Source of the DNA: Silene latifolia
Taxonomy: Eukaryota > Streptophyta > Magnoliopsida > Caryophyllales > Caryophyllaceae
Assembly (NCBI RefSeq): GCF_048544455.1
Contig: NC_133530.1
Span: forward strand, 19,273,748 to 19,337,747
Reading direction: 5' to 3'
DNA: 64,000 nt
Positions 34,812 to 45,889 of the stretch are shown one piece after another. The notes beneath the pieces are model-generated. The model searched no databases and was not told the DNA's origin. It was given only the letters and a program-made list of their open reading frames with translations. The number at the start of each line of letters is the position of its first letter. Within the stretch, counting starts at the first letter, position 1. The translations under genes and the position numbers were made by a program.

Positions 34812-37206
34812 TTAAGACTTGAAGCGCCAAAAGGATGGGAGGGAGGAAAAGCTAAATAGTTGGCCCCCGAACAGCTGAAACTGTCCGAAGGGCCGAGTGA
34901 ATCTGGTGACGACCGCCCGTCTCCCTATGCTTGTTGCTGCATCACCAACGGTGGGCGGCCCAGAAGACGGCTTGGCAGCTTCCCTTGCCTTTGCCCTCTC
35001 AGCCTCCTCTCTGGCCTCCTTCACCTTATCATCACAGGCCGCCTTGGCGCGGCTTCTGGCGACCTTCGCCGCCTTCGCCTCGGCCACGGCCTTGGCCTCC
35101 GCAGCAGCAGCCTTCTCATCCAGAAGCCTGTCAAAATCTTGCCACGGGAAGGAGCCTTCAGGAAGGAGCTCTTTAATTGCATCCCTGGTAGCTTCTTGAC
35201 TTGGTCCCGTGCAGGCACACATGTCAGGGATGATGACGGTCTTCAGCATCTCAATATCCTTCTCCCTCTGAGCAAGGATAGCCTTTGTGCCCTTGTGCTC
35301 CTTCGCCTCGGCCGAATGCAGGGACTTCCATGTCTCCCTCTGCTCAACCATGGCCTTATAGCCGCCCTCAAATTTGTTTCTCTCCTCCCGCGACTTAGCA
35401 AAGATCGGCCAACGACCTCAACCTTGGCTCTCTCGGCCGGGACCGCCTTCTCGGCCTCCTCCTTAAGCTTTCGCTCGGCGAGGAAGTCTTTCATGGTGGC
35501 CGGGAAGTCCCTCTTCGTCCTCTCGGCCTCCTTCTTAGCGGCGGCAAGCTCGAGCCTAAGCCGTTCAAGCGCGGGCGATTTGAGCCATGAGCTTTTCTTG
35601 CTCGACGAGATGAGTGCGGCTAGTTCGACTCACTTCACCGACCTCTTGGCCAACCTTATGCCTTCCGCCCGAGCTGAACGGGGAAACCTTACGGGATGAG
35701 GAGTCGGCGGTGACATTTTATCGCTGTCTGCACATCTTTGCTTCTCCAATTGCCGTTCGGTGAGAACGATAAAATGCGATTTACAGGCGATCTATAAAAA
35801 ACCGGACAAAGTATACATGTCAACATTCATTGACATATCGAAAGCTTGTCATCGGGAATGCCTAAAGAACTGCTAAATCGAGCCATGGGTTAGATCGTAC
35901 CGATCCTAGCCTTCTTGGACCGAGGGCCCGGTGACCCTTCTCTATCCCCGCCTCGGTAGCAGCGGCGCGGCGTTGTTTCCTTCCTCTTATTTGAAGGAGG
36001 AGGACACTCGAAGCGGTGGCGTCCTCTTCAACATTGGCGACCACCTGCTCCTTTTGGACTATGGGGATTGGAGACCGAGTAGGAGTTGACGTCGTAGCCG
36101 CCGAAGACATTGCTTTTGGTTTTCAGCGCGACACGTTACCGCCAATCTCCGCTTGAGTCGCCGCCACATCCATTGCCTTCATAGCCTGCTCCATAAGCTC
36201 GTGCGGGGCCGGTATGCGATCACGTGGCGCGGCCTTAGGATGCAGCTCAAAAACTCTCCCGTCCCGGTCAAGTCCCAACTTGTTTAGAATGGAGACGGAG
36301 AGATCCCGGCCAAATCGATGTGCAAGAAACAAAGTCAACAGTTAAGCAAAGGAAGTAAACCAAGGCTCAAATACAGAAGCATGAAAAGCAAAGGTGGGCC
36401 TCATAGCGACCCCACTCACCCTGGCCGAGGGCCGGTATGAGGCCGACGTGGCAAAGCGGATCGTCTTGAAGGACGATCTGCGTCGGAGGCATCCATCCCT
36501 TCGGCGTGCCATCCTTCTCAGCCTCAAACATGCTCATAGCCCGCATTTCGTCCTCCTTAAGATAGACCTTCTTGGCGTCCATCTTAATCTTATTACAGGA
36601 GACATATCTGTCATGCTCCCCCTGACTCTCACACCGCAAATTAACGCGGCGCTGGAAGGACCGGGGAAGTGGATAGTCCTCCATAACCTCAACATATACC
36701 CACCGCCCCTTCCAGTCCTTGCAAGATGTCAGCTTGGAGACGGTGACGTAATCCGGCTCGGTCTGTATGCTGTACCACCCCGAGCCACCTAGGGTAGTCT
36801 GCCGAAGATGGTGGAGCCGGCGGAAGAGGTTCACCGTTGGGGCCTCCCCTTTAAAAAGATAAAGCCATACGAAGCCAATAATCGTCCTAATGGCCAACAG
36901 ATGCAGTTGTGCCACGGCGACATTCATGGCTTTGATTATGGCGGCGACGTGTTCGTTAAGAGGAAATCAGAGCCCATACTCCAGATGTCTGATGTACACG
37001 CCGATACAACCTTCGGGAGGGCAACAGACTGCCTGATCACCCTCAGGGACAATGATTCTATACCCCCTGCCGAAGGAGTAATGGTCTTCAAAAAGTTCAG
37101 GCCCGGAACAACTAGCGAACTTGTTCGTCCAAACACGATCGGGTTTAATCGAGCAAGCTTCACCGTGCCACAAGAACTGCGGCCTCTCTACATCAGAATG
37201 GGTCTT

Positions 37207-37258
<52 letters not shown>

Positions 37259-37407
37259 TCCTCCAAAATTTTCTCATCAATTTCAGGAGAAGGCGACAAG
37301 CGCCCCCCGAACCTTATCGGGGTGACAACCAGTGGCTCCTATTCATTAGGATGCGGCGGTTCGACCCCCGGAGTAGAGGTACTAGGAGGAGCATCAGCAG
37401 CAGACAT
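34812..37407 (-). pseudogene. Antisense ORF of the Retand-like element (putative gypsy-type transposon protein)
   Basis: It is coded opposite to gag-pol, from ATG 37407 (MSAADAP). The N-terminal part has a poly-Asp run encoded by (TCA)n at about 37208-37254, then AVCCPPEGCIGVYIRHLEYGL and MNVAVAQLHLLAIRTIIGFVWLYLF. This resembles the plant Transposase_28 / putative gypsy-type transposon family (PF04195), assigned by eye. The middle and C-terminal parts lie in other frames and are Ala/Glu/Lys/Arg-rich heptad-like sequence. Extra antisense ORFs downstream of pol are known in Tat-lineage elements; their function is unknown. Several frameshifts or unspliced introns separate the blocks. The 5' side is cut at 37482 by the junction. 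Confidence 0.7.
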
Positions 37408-37482
37408 GGTGACAACAATTAATTAACAAGTAAAAAGTTGGGAAAAAATTTGTTTGTTTACCTTGGAAGAAAGTGTTACGCC

Positions 37483-37646
37483 GAGTAGAGCGTAGACAGT
37501 GATGATGATGACATGGGGGGGGGGTTGGTATTTCTGGGAGTCATGACTTGAGTAGGAAGAGTAGTAATGTCGTGTTTTCCCGTGTCTTGTATGTTGGGAT
37601 AGGTGAGTTGAACTTCGGGGACGAAGTTCTTTTAAGGGGGGAAGAC
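37483..37646 (+). mobile_element. Truncated Tekay-like 3' internal end with hairpin and polypurine tract
   Basis: The sequence from GAGTAGAGCGTAGACAGTG to the LTR matches the minus-strand text at 61087-61250 almost exactly. The hairpin GAACTTCGGGGACGAAGTTC lies at 37610-37629, and the purine tract AAGGGGGGAAGAC abuts the LTR at 37647. All upstream internal sequence is replaced by the Retand-like element. Confidence 0.75.
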
Positions 37647-38926
37647 TGTAATACCCGCCCTTTTGGAGATCCTTTGACCAGTGTTGACCAACCTTGGGAG
37701 CGGGAATAGTCCTAGAAAGACGTACCAAAGTTATCTTGGGTTACGAGTTGGGAGTGGTGCTCTATAGAGTAGAGGCTACTCGATCGAGTAGCTTAGTTAC
37801 TCGATCGAGTAGGGGGTTACTCGATCGAGTAGGTTGGGTACTCGATCGAGTATCGAGTTTGCAGCGAGGGTTTTATATCGCGTTTTGTTAAATCCGCAAA
37901 TCATTTCCGCCTCATTTCTTCCATCCACCAGTCGCCTCTTTCCCTTCCCTTCACCACAAAACCTCCATGGAAGCCCTTTGAAGGTCCTTGTGCCTTAGGA
38001 GAGCGTAGCTTGAGTCGGGTAGCGGTCTTTTGCCGGGTTTCTCCTTATAGGTATGTCATAATCATCATCACTTTTCCCATCGTTGCGATTAGGGTTTGCT
38101 TGATAGTAATAGATAGTTGTTTTGCCCTTATAGGCTTTGCTTGGTTGCTGGTTATGGCATGTGTCGGCGTGGATTGGTTGCGGTTGCGTAAAGGTAGGTT
38201 CGCCTACTCAGTTTCTGTAGATAGTCTAGTGTGTCGATCGTAGTATCATTGCTGTTGTGTTGTGATTGCGGTTGTATGCCGGTATGTAGACGATTGTGAT
38301 TGTGATTGCGATTGTTTGTCTGTGGTTCTCGAGATGCGTTCTCGACTGAGTGGAGTCACTTGCGGGAGTGGCTTCACGCCCTAGTTTCGCCCTTCGTGGA
38401 ACCCGCCACGGAAGGGGATGTGCACATTAATGGGACAGGGTTATCGCTCGGTATGATGGCGGGGCTTAGGTGGGAAGCGGCTGCGGTCCTCCATGGCGGT
38501 GGTCCGGTGGACGATCGGTGACGGAGATGGAGTGGAGTACCTGATTGTGATTGATTGTATTGTGTTGTTTTGTTAGTTGTGGTTAACTTGGTTGTGTCTT
38601 ATCTCAGTACTGACCTTGTGTGGTTGTCTTGTTTGTTTATGTGTCTGCCGTGATCCCCTATGGTGAGCAGTCTATCTTAGCAGGTGTTGATGTGGTTGCT
38701 AGCTGGAGTCCGGGCAGGGATGAGTCGCCACGAGATTTAATAATTATAGCAAGTAGTCTTTGAGTTGTATCTTTTATATCATTAGTTGGATAGATGGCTT
38801 GTAAAGTAATTTAATAGTTCTTTTATCGACACTTGATTATTACTATCCTCGGGCAACCGAGATGGTAATGCCTTTATATGCTAAGGAAGGCCTAGTTAAG
38901 GCTCCTCTGTATATGGGGGTGTTACA
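37647..38926 (+). repeat. Tekay-like LTR, TGTAATACCCG subfamily (1280 bp)
   Basis: It begins TGTAATACCCGCCC and ends GGGGTGTTACA. It is preceded by a polypurine tract and followed by a primer-binding site, so it has 3'-LTR context on the left and 5'-LTR context on the right, as expected for a shared LTR of tandem elements. Four perfect CTCGATCGAG palindromes lie at about 37774-37850. Confidence 0.85.
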
Positions 38927-38929
38927 AAG

Positions 38930-38941
38930 TGGTATCAGAGC
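38930..38941 (+). promoter_or_regulatory. Primer-binding site for initiator tRNA-Met
   Basis: TGGTATCAGAGC lies three bases after the LTR. This is the standard site complementary to the 3' end of plant initiator tRNA-Met. Confidence 0.88.
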
Positions 38942-41900
38942 GACGATTTTGGAACCTGTAACAAATAAAAATAATGAACGTAGTGAGTCTAATAAAATGA
39001 ACCTGGTGTATGTGTAATGGGAGCCCCGCTGATGCTAGATTTTGGGTGAGTAGGCGCCCTCATTTCAAAATCTTGGCCCCGTGACACTTAAGCCAGTCAC
39101 ATGGTATGGGAATGTGGAGTCCGTGTGTGTATGTGTGATATGTATGTTAACTGAGTCGGAGTTGCCTCTGGTTAAGTCGTTGCTAGAGTTAATAAGTGTG
39201 ATAGTGGCATTTAGGCCGTGTCAAGTAATCTTTGGTGGCATTCGTAAAGTTCTTGGCGTGATTAGTAAGCTTACACAATAGTTATAATATACGTGATAAA
39301 AGTTACGTAGTAGAGATGCGTGAGAATGTGAAAGTGAATGTCGGGACATGAAAAGTGAAAGTGTTGGTATATGTTATAAGTTTACGGTAGTCATATACGA
39401 GCTTATGAGTTATATCGTAATTGTTATGATGATAGTTATAGAATAGTTGAGTTGTAATTTGAAGCATGACATATAGTAATGCGTTAATACCTTGTTTATT
39501 GGTTGAAATTTTTCCGCTGCGTTGTAGATACCTCATTTCTGCACCTCCCGCAAACCACCTGGTGATGATTGGGCCGCATGTTCGATAGGCGGAACGATTT
39601 GTGACAATTCGTAAGATTATCGTCAAGTGATTGCTCAAATATTAATATCTACCTCTTGGTTGTCATCTACGTCCCGATACGGTCGTTTTGGCAGTAATTA
39701 GAGTACATTCGGAGTCCGGACCTAAAACCGTCTCCATTTTCTTATAACCGTTAAAACCCGAGTCAGAATGTTCTGGAATGTTCCGGATATTTCTATTCCA
39801 TATTTCATAAATTTTATCTTTTAGTAAGCAATTTCCCGTAATATTCACAAAAGATATTAAGGAAAATCGGATTATTTCAGTCCTACCATAACTCAAACAC
39901 GGAAATCTTTCTTCAAACGGGAGGAAACCACTTGGGAAGCACGCGGCAGTCTGCGCCTCTTCCAAGAGACGCGATGGCTCTGCTGCCTCTCTCCAGGCCC
40001 TTTTCTGCATGTTTCTCGTATCTTTTTCATATCTTTCCGAGATTCACTTCCAAAGAGTCTCCGAAACCCTAATTCCTTCACGTGATTAGTATAAATAGAA
40101 GCCTTCGTTCCTCATATTTCTCACACGAGTGTCCGCCCTTCTCTTCTCCCTTTGCATTCTAGACTTTGTTCTTACTTTTTGGCGTCTACGTGCTTGAACT
40201 TTCGACCACGTAAGCTCGGATCCTTCTGAGTACCAGCCTCCCCGTTTGCATGACCGACCAATTTGACCAACTACACCAATATCTCTCTTTTATTTATTGT
40301 ATTTACCTTTTTGTATAATCAATTGTAAGGTTTATGTCGAAAATACCATTAAAACCTATTTCTAAAACCTCGTGTAAAACCTCTTTTTACGGATTTCCAG
40401 TAGATAACCGTCGAGAAAGGACGCAGCAACTGCTGCGCCTCTTCGAAGGAGCGCAGTTCCTGCTGCGCCTCTTCGTGACGCTGCCGCAGTTCCTGCTTCC
40501 TTTCTTCTTCCTCGTCCTCTGTAATTCGTTCTTGTTTTATTTGTATTCATTTGTTCTGTAATTCATCATCATAATAGTATATAATTCACATGTATATTTT
40601 AATTCATTAATATGTTTTAATCATCACAAATCCGACTTAAATCCCTAATAATCCAATATTCGCGGGTTTTCGTCATTAAATTCAATTCCGGGTTGTAGAG
40701 ATTCAATTCGTCAATATTGGGTTTCTGGGATTCGTCTTTGATATAGTTTTCATCTGCTTATTAGCATGTTCATCGTATATTCGTCATTAATCCGTCATGT
40801 CTAACTTAATCAATTGATTTAATTTGTTGACTCATTAATATTTTTCACTTCTGTCATTATTCCATCTTGTAATTAATTCGTTTGCATCCGTCTCATCCAT
40901 GTTTACTGTTTTCATGACCCATTCATATGTTAAATAACATGTTAATCACTTTCATCCGAGTAAATAATTTTAATTAATCATTAAAATCACCAATTAACAT
41001 TAACGGCTTGCAATTACGGCTTCGGCAGGCGGGCCAAGAGCCAAGGAACAGACGCGGCTGTCACTGCGCCTATTCAAAGGACGCAGCTTGCTTCTACTGC
41101 GCTGTTCTGGCCGAGTTCGTCACGAGCTCCGTTTCGCACGACATATTTTAATTAGTCTACGTATTAACTAACTATTAACCGTAATATCACGCTAATCCCT
41201 GTTCGTTAATTTATTTAATTCTTTTTTTTTTCTTTTGTTCTTTTCCTCAAATTATCCGTTTTAAAGGTATTTTCGACATAAATCGCCTAATCCAATGTAA
41301 TTATTGTAATTTTCATTATTGTAATTTATAATTATTGTATTTCTTTTATTGCTTGTATGTTTTCACATGTAAATGAGCATTAAATCCTACTTCGACCCAA
41401 TTGTTTGCTAATTACGTGTTCACCGACTTAGTACTAATTCTCACATGCTAGGATTAAAACTTGGATGTTGCATTGCATGCATATCGCCGACGATATATCG
41501 AGTACGAATAACTTCCCTAATCATTAGTAGAGGCCGCTATCGAGGCGGGCGGGATTAGGTGTTCGATCAAAAGAGTTTCCTAATACGTACCCTTACCCCT
41601 TACTCCAGATATCTGTGAACACCCATGTTCATTGGCATCCACGAGAGTCATTCTAGACATAGAATGCTAAGGGTAACGATTGCTTAGTGTTCATGTCTCT
41701 ACTTTGTGTCTTGACATGACACGAGGTACTCGAACGGTTCCAATTTCCCATAAAAATTGGTGGCGACTCCTTACAAAAATGCAAGAGCTTGTTTCCCAAG
41801 AGCCCCCGTGGCCCCCCGCTGTCCACATGCGTAATAATTGATTTGTGCAAAATGATTTACTTATGATTGAATGTGGAAAGTGATAGATTAATTTGTTATG

Positions 41901-42044
41901 AAGTATATGCAATTATATGTCATGTGAAAGAATGAATTAATGTTATTTACATGTTTCAAGTTGAAGGAACGCAAATGGGTAGTAATGTATAAAGTAAGTT
42001 CAGGTACAACATGATGGCATAATTATATTTATGAATGACTTGGC
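38942..42044 (+). other. Tekay-like leader sequence, split by a solo LTR
   Basis: Non-coding leader text (GACGATTTTGGAACCTGTAAC..) is homologous to that after the second primer-binding site at 42116. It is interrupted at 39523-41827 by a solo LTR. There is no gag before a second LTR tail starts at about 42045, so this leader belongs to a partial, tandemly arranged element. Confidence 0.65.
39523..41827 (+). mobile_element. Solo LTR or short LTR element (2305 bp), TSD TGCGT
   Basis: It begins TGTAGATACCTCATTTC and ends GCTGTCCACA. TGCGT flanks it at 39518-39522 and 41828-41832. Near its 3' end AATTGGTGGCGACTCC recalls text near the LTR/primer-site region of Tat/Ogre-like elements. There is no protein-coding frame of note. 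Repeated GCTGCGCCTCTTC-type segments lie at 40430-40490 and, diverged, near 41060-41110. Confidence 0.8.
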
Positions 42045-42112
42045 CACGGGTAAACCGAGATGGTAACGCCTTTATATGCTAAGGAAGGCCTAGTTAAGGC
42101 TCCTCTGTTACA
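42045..42112 (+). repeat. 68-bp tail of a Tekay-like LTR
   Basis: GGTAACGCCTTTATATGCTA and GGAAGGCCTAGTTAAGGCTC match the end of the LTR at 37647-38926, apart from loss of the TATATGGGGGT block, and end in GTTACA. The rest of this LTR is absent. Confidence 0.8.
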
Positions 42113-42115
42113 AAA

Positions 42116-42127
42116 TGGTATCAGAGC
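42116..42127 (+). promoter_or_regulatory. Second initiator tRNA-Met primer-binding site
   Basis: TGGTATCAGAGC lies three bases after the truncated LTR end and shares the following leader (GCGACGAT..AACCTGTAAC) with 38930. Confidence 0.85.
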
Positions 42128-42603
42128 GACGATCCTGAAACCTGTAACCAATGAACCCAATGAATATAGGGAGTCAATTAAAATGAACCCGGGGTAAAGG
42201 TTGTAGGAGCTAATGCAAAGGCTTGGGAGACGTCCTAAAGTCGCGAACTCGCCCTACAATTTTGAACCGGTCACATGGGGGGAAATACCTGTTAAGTCGT
42301 ATGTGTTGTTTGTTTGCTTGTGTGTGGATGTGATGAGGTGTGTTGTAAATGTTGGATGTTTGAAGTAGAAGTTGAGAATATGAATGAAATTGAAGAGATA
42401 TATATATATATAGAACTGTGTTGGAATGAGAAGCATGTTGAGTGATTACTATGTGGCATTAATAACATGATATAATAGTTTGTTAATCGCATGAGCAGTT
42501 GAGTAGCTTGGTATGCATAATTAGGACATGATATCGTGTTTATAAGCTGTTTTACATGTTAGAATATGTCATAGCATGCGGGTAGCACATTCGAGTTAGC
42601 ATG

Positions 42604-42752
42604 ACTCGATCGAGTGGGACTGACTTGATCGGGTGGGTTTTTGACGTTTTTACGACCAGAATCGAGTTTTAGGGTACTCGATCGAGTAACTAGGGGCACT
42701 CGATCGAGTAGGGGGTCACTCGATCGAGTAGGTTGGGACACTCGATCGAGTA
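42604..42752 (+). repeat. CTCGATCGAG palindrome array in the gag leader
   Basis: Five perfect copies and at least one degenerate copy of the palindrome CTCGATCGAG, mostly within (T/C)ACTCGATCGAGT(A/G), lie within 150 bp. The array ends 80 bp before the gag ATG. In the LTRs the same array lies near the LTR start. Confidence 0.85.
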
Positions 42753-42831
42753 GCACCTGGGTAGCCTGTTTTCGTGTTTGGAGGTTTAGTACATGTGTTT
42801 ATGTCTACCCTTTCTTATATATAGCTTCAAG

Positions 42832-45417
42832 ATGCCGCCTAAGAGAAACGCTTACTATGCGAGAGCTGAGTCAATGAATACGGATGATATTGTTAAGATG
42901 CTGGAGCACCAGGATGCTCTTACTGAGGCCTTAAAGAAAGTGAATAAGGATAAGGAGGTTGATCACTCTAAGATCAGCCTTTACATAGCGAGGTTCAACC
43001 CAAAAGAGTACAAAGGGACCGGGGAACCAAACCTTCTTGACAACTGGCATCGTGAGATGGAGAATATATTGGACCTGGTTCATTGTCCTGATGAGATGAG
43101 AGTAGAGCAAGCTGCGTTCTACCCGAGGGAGGCGGTGGTGAGTGGTGGGATAAGGTGAAGGTGAGTGCCGAGAGAGATGTATGCTAACCAAGGCTTACCT
43201 GCTATACCTTGGGATGAGTTCCGTAGGGCCATGAGAAAAGAGTTTGTGCTAGAGCATGTGAGAAGCAAGTCGAGAGAGGAATTTGATGGGTTCAAGATGA
43301 CATCCGACATGTCGTATTTGCTGAGTACTATAAGTTGTTTAATGAGAAGTCTAGGTATCTTTGAGGACATGGGATCGAGTGATGAGAATCGCGCCGAGGT
43401 TTGAGAGGGGGTTGACCACTAGGATCATGGATAAGCTACCTGTAGGAGTCCTTGCGATGTTAAGGACGCTTATGAGAGAGCTGGGAGGGCGAGAGGTTAG
43501 TGGAGATGGCTCGGGAGAGGTCTGGTGTTGAGAAAAGAAAGGTGAGAGTGAGGGTGGTGGCCAATCTAGTCATAAGAAAGGCAACCACAATCAAGCTAAG
43601 GGTTTTGTTGGGTCGGGTTTAGTCTTGGGGCTTCCTTCGGGCGTGGTCGTGGGGGTAGCGATAATGATTGGGGTATGACTTGCTTTGGTTGTGGCGGTGT
43701 CGGCCACAAGAGACATGAGTGCACGAGTGTGCCTGGAGCTTTCGGGGGGACGGGTCGGGAAGTTATTCTCGGGACCGGCACGAGTTATGCGAGCAACCAC
43801 TACAAGAAAACGCGGAAAGCGACGGAAAAATAAAGCCCATCTTGACGGTATTTCCGTCGATTACAATTTCTGACGGAAATTCCGTCAGTAATCAGGGTCA
43901 GCTTATTTCGTCAGTAAAATACCTGTACTGACGGAATTTCCGTCAGTCTTCCAAAAAACTGACGGATCTTTGACGGAAAATCCGTCTTTATTTATAGGTC
44001 AATAGTGACGGAATTTCCGTCAGTGTTTCTCATTACTGACGGATTTTCCGTCAGTGGTGTCTAGACACGTGGCATTCCACGTAAGTTTCTGAAATCAAAT
44101 TAACAGAGGGTAGTGACGGATTTTCCGTCAGTATTTTGCTTTTTACTGACGGAATTTCCGTCAGTGTGTAGACACGTGGCACATTTCTGTTAATTCTGGG
44201 AAAATGATGGAGAAAAACAGTGACGGAAATTAAAAGGAGTAATACCTAATTAACTTGACAAAAAAAAATGAAAAAGAAAGGGCAGTGGCGGCTGCGGCGG
44301 CTGGCGGCGGCTTGCGGAGGCGGCGGCCTACTATTAACAAAAAAAAAAAAGATAAATAAGAAAAGGAGAAGGAAAAGGATGAAGGAGAAGGAAAAAGATA
44401 AAGGAAATAGAAAAAAAAGATAAAGTTAATTACCTTATAGTGATGGCGACGGCGTGGTGGTGTTGGTGGTGGTGGTGGTGGCGCCGGAAGTGGAGGAGGG
44501 TGGTGGTGGTGTCGGGTTTTAAGGAGGTAAGGGTTAAGGCGATTTTAATTGATTTGGGGAAATTTTAGTAAAGTGAAGGAGAAACTCTTGGCGTGTTTGA
44601 TTAATAGAAACCTCGACGGAAATTCCGTCGGTTATTGTCAAAAATGCGACGGAAAATCCGTCATACGTTCACTTTATCAGAAAATAATGCAAGTGACTGT
44701 ACACGTCAGTTAAAGTAGAAATCCTGACGGAATATCCGTCAGTATTTTGAAAATTCTGACGGAATATCCGTCAGTGCTACAATTATTGTGACACCCTGTC
44801 ACACACTAATATCAACTAATAATTGACCCACTGACGGATATTCCGTCAGTATTGTGAAAAAACTGACGGATATTCCGTCAGGAGGCTAAAGTGATTTCCA
44901 GCTGTAATCCAATTTAACGTGTAAAGCCCACTGACGGATTTTCCGTCAGTATTAAGAGATTACTGACGGAATTTCCGTCACAGTTTTTTTGGCGCCTTTG
45001 ACTTGGTCAACGCGCCAATAGATACTGACGGGATATCCGTCAGGAAACTTTACTGACGGAATTTCCGTCACACATCCGTCAGTAACCCGTGTTTTCTGAC
45101 GACCTCTTTTTTTCGTCGGTAGGGCCGTCAGTAACCCGCGTTTTTCTTGTAGTGAACAGACCAAGTGGGTCATGGTCTAACCGGGGGAGCCAGAGCTATC
45201 AGAGTGGAGGTAACCGCAACGGCGGTAATTCTTATCAGAAACCAGCTACGAACAACAACAACAACAATCGGGGTCAAAAGCCGGCACATCATCCAAGATC
45301 TTGTCCAGGAGGTGGGAGAAGACGATGGAAAGTGTTCATGATGGATAAGAAAGCGGTGAAGAGGATGCACATGTTATCACTGGTACCTTTCTTGTTAACG
45401 GTATTCATACCTTTGTT
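42832..45417 (+). pseudogene. Tekay-like gag, interrupted by a CACTA element
   Basis: The ATG at 42832 (MPPKRNAYYARAES) starts gag; FNPKEYKGTGEPNLLDNWHR and WDEFRRAMRKEFV are gag-domain text. Frames break near 43140, 43320 and 43400. A CCHC zinc knuckle (CFGCGGVGHKRHEC, about 43681-43722) would bind the genomic RNA. The CACTA element enters about 75 bp later. Gag resumes at 45155 with Gly/Ser/Asn-rich text (SYQSGGNRNGGNSYQKP) and leads into the protease. The insertion and frameshifts abolish function. Confidence 0.8.
43798..45154. mobile_element. Non-autonomous CACTA element (1357 bp), TSD AAC
   Basis: The terminal inverted repeats CACTACAAGAAAA(A)CGCGG, about 18 bp with one indel, are flanked by the 3-bp repeat AAC (43795-43797 and 45155-45157). 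CACTA ends and a 3-bp TSD identify the En/Spm superfamily. There is no transposase. About 17 near-perfect TGACGGAAWWTCCGTCA palindromes fill both sub-terminal regions. The centre (about 44270-44520) is a GGCGGC/GGTGGT-rich, A-rich low-complexity stretch. A transposase from an autonomous relative would have to act in trans. Confidence 0.92.
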
Positions 45418-45889
45418 TTGTTTGATTCGGGGGCTTCCCAGTCGTTTGTATCGTCGAGTCATGTTAAAAGGTTGGGTTTGAGAGTTTATGAGTCTCTAAG
45501 TGAGAAAGTTTTTATACCTTCGGGAGAGTCTGTATCTTGTGGGAGGTTGTTTAGGGATGTGTCTATGATAGTTGGGCAAGTCGACCTACCTGTAGACTTG
45601 CTAGAGTTTCCTTTTAACGGTTTTGAGATGATAGTCGGGATGGATTGGCTGGGAAAGTATAAAGCTAAGATAGACTGTCATCAAAAGAAAGTGTCTTTGA
45701 GAAGGCCTAAGGGTGTTAGTGTGTCTTATCGTGGGTTTTTATTCAAACCCAAAGTTAAGTTGATTGCAGCTATCACGTTGAAGTCTTATCTGAGGAAGGG
45801 ATGTCCTTTGATCTTGTGCCATGTGAGAGATGATCGGATAGAGAGTCCGACAGTTGACGAGATACCAGTGGTGGGAGAGTTTGCCGATG
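45418..45889 (+). pseudogene. Tekay-like aspartic protease, split from RT by insertion
   Basis: The frame contains the retropepsin active site FDSGASQSFV (about 45421), then LPVDLLEFPFNGFEMIVGMDWLGKY. It continues through the RT-connection region to EFADV, where the Retand-like element inserts. The reading frame resumes at 56621 with the expected FPDEIPGLPPKREIDF. Protease would cut the gag-pol polyprotein. Its separation from RT by 10.7 kb makes this copy inactive. Confidence 0.85.

Larger units (their letters stand above)
27999..37482 (+). mobile_element. Retand/Tat-like Ty3/gypsy element, 3' end missing
   Basis: It has a 5' LTR, primer-binding site, gag, protease, RT, RNase H, a second RNase H, integrase, post-pol tandem repeats and an antisense gene. 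This is the same order as the full-length element at 45890-56620. It stops at about 37482, where the sequence switches to the 3' region of a Tekay-like element, so its 3' LTR is absent. It inserted into the right arm of the inverted repeat. Many frameshifts and deletions show that it is dead. Confidence 0.88.

Noticed and set aside
34860..35699. 279-codon plus-strand frame after the Retand-like integrase
   Set aside because: It is opposite to the coiled-coil part of the antisense gene; codon pattern and the second copy support the minus strand.
27999..37482. Full-length insertion with TSD for the first Retand-like element
   Set aside because: No 3' LTR exists at the right border and no matching duplication was found, so only a truncated element can be claimed.
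42604..42752. CRISPR-like array (regular palindromes with short spacers)
   Set aside because: Spacers are too short and similar, copies also occur in LTRs, and the sequence is clearly plant nuclear DNA.
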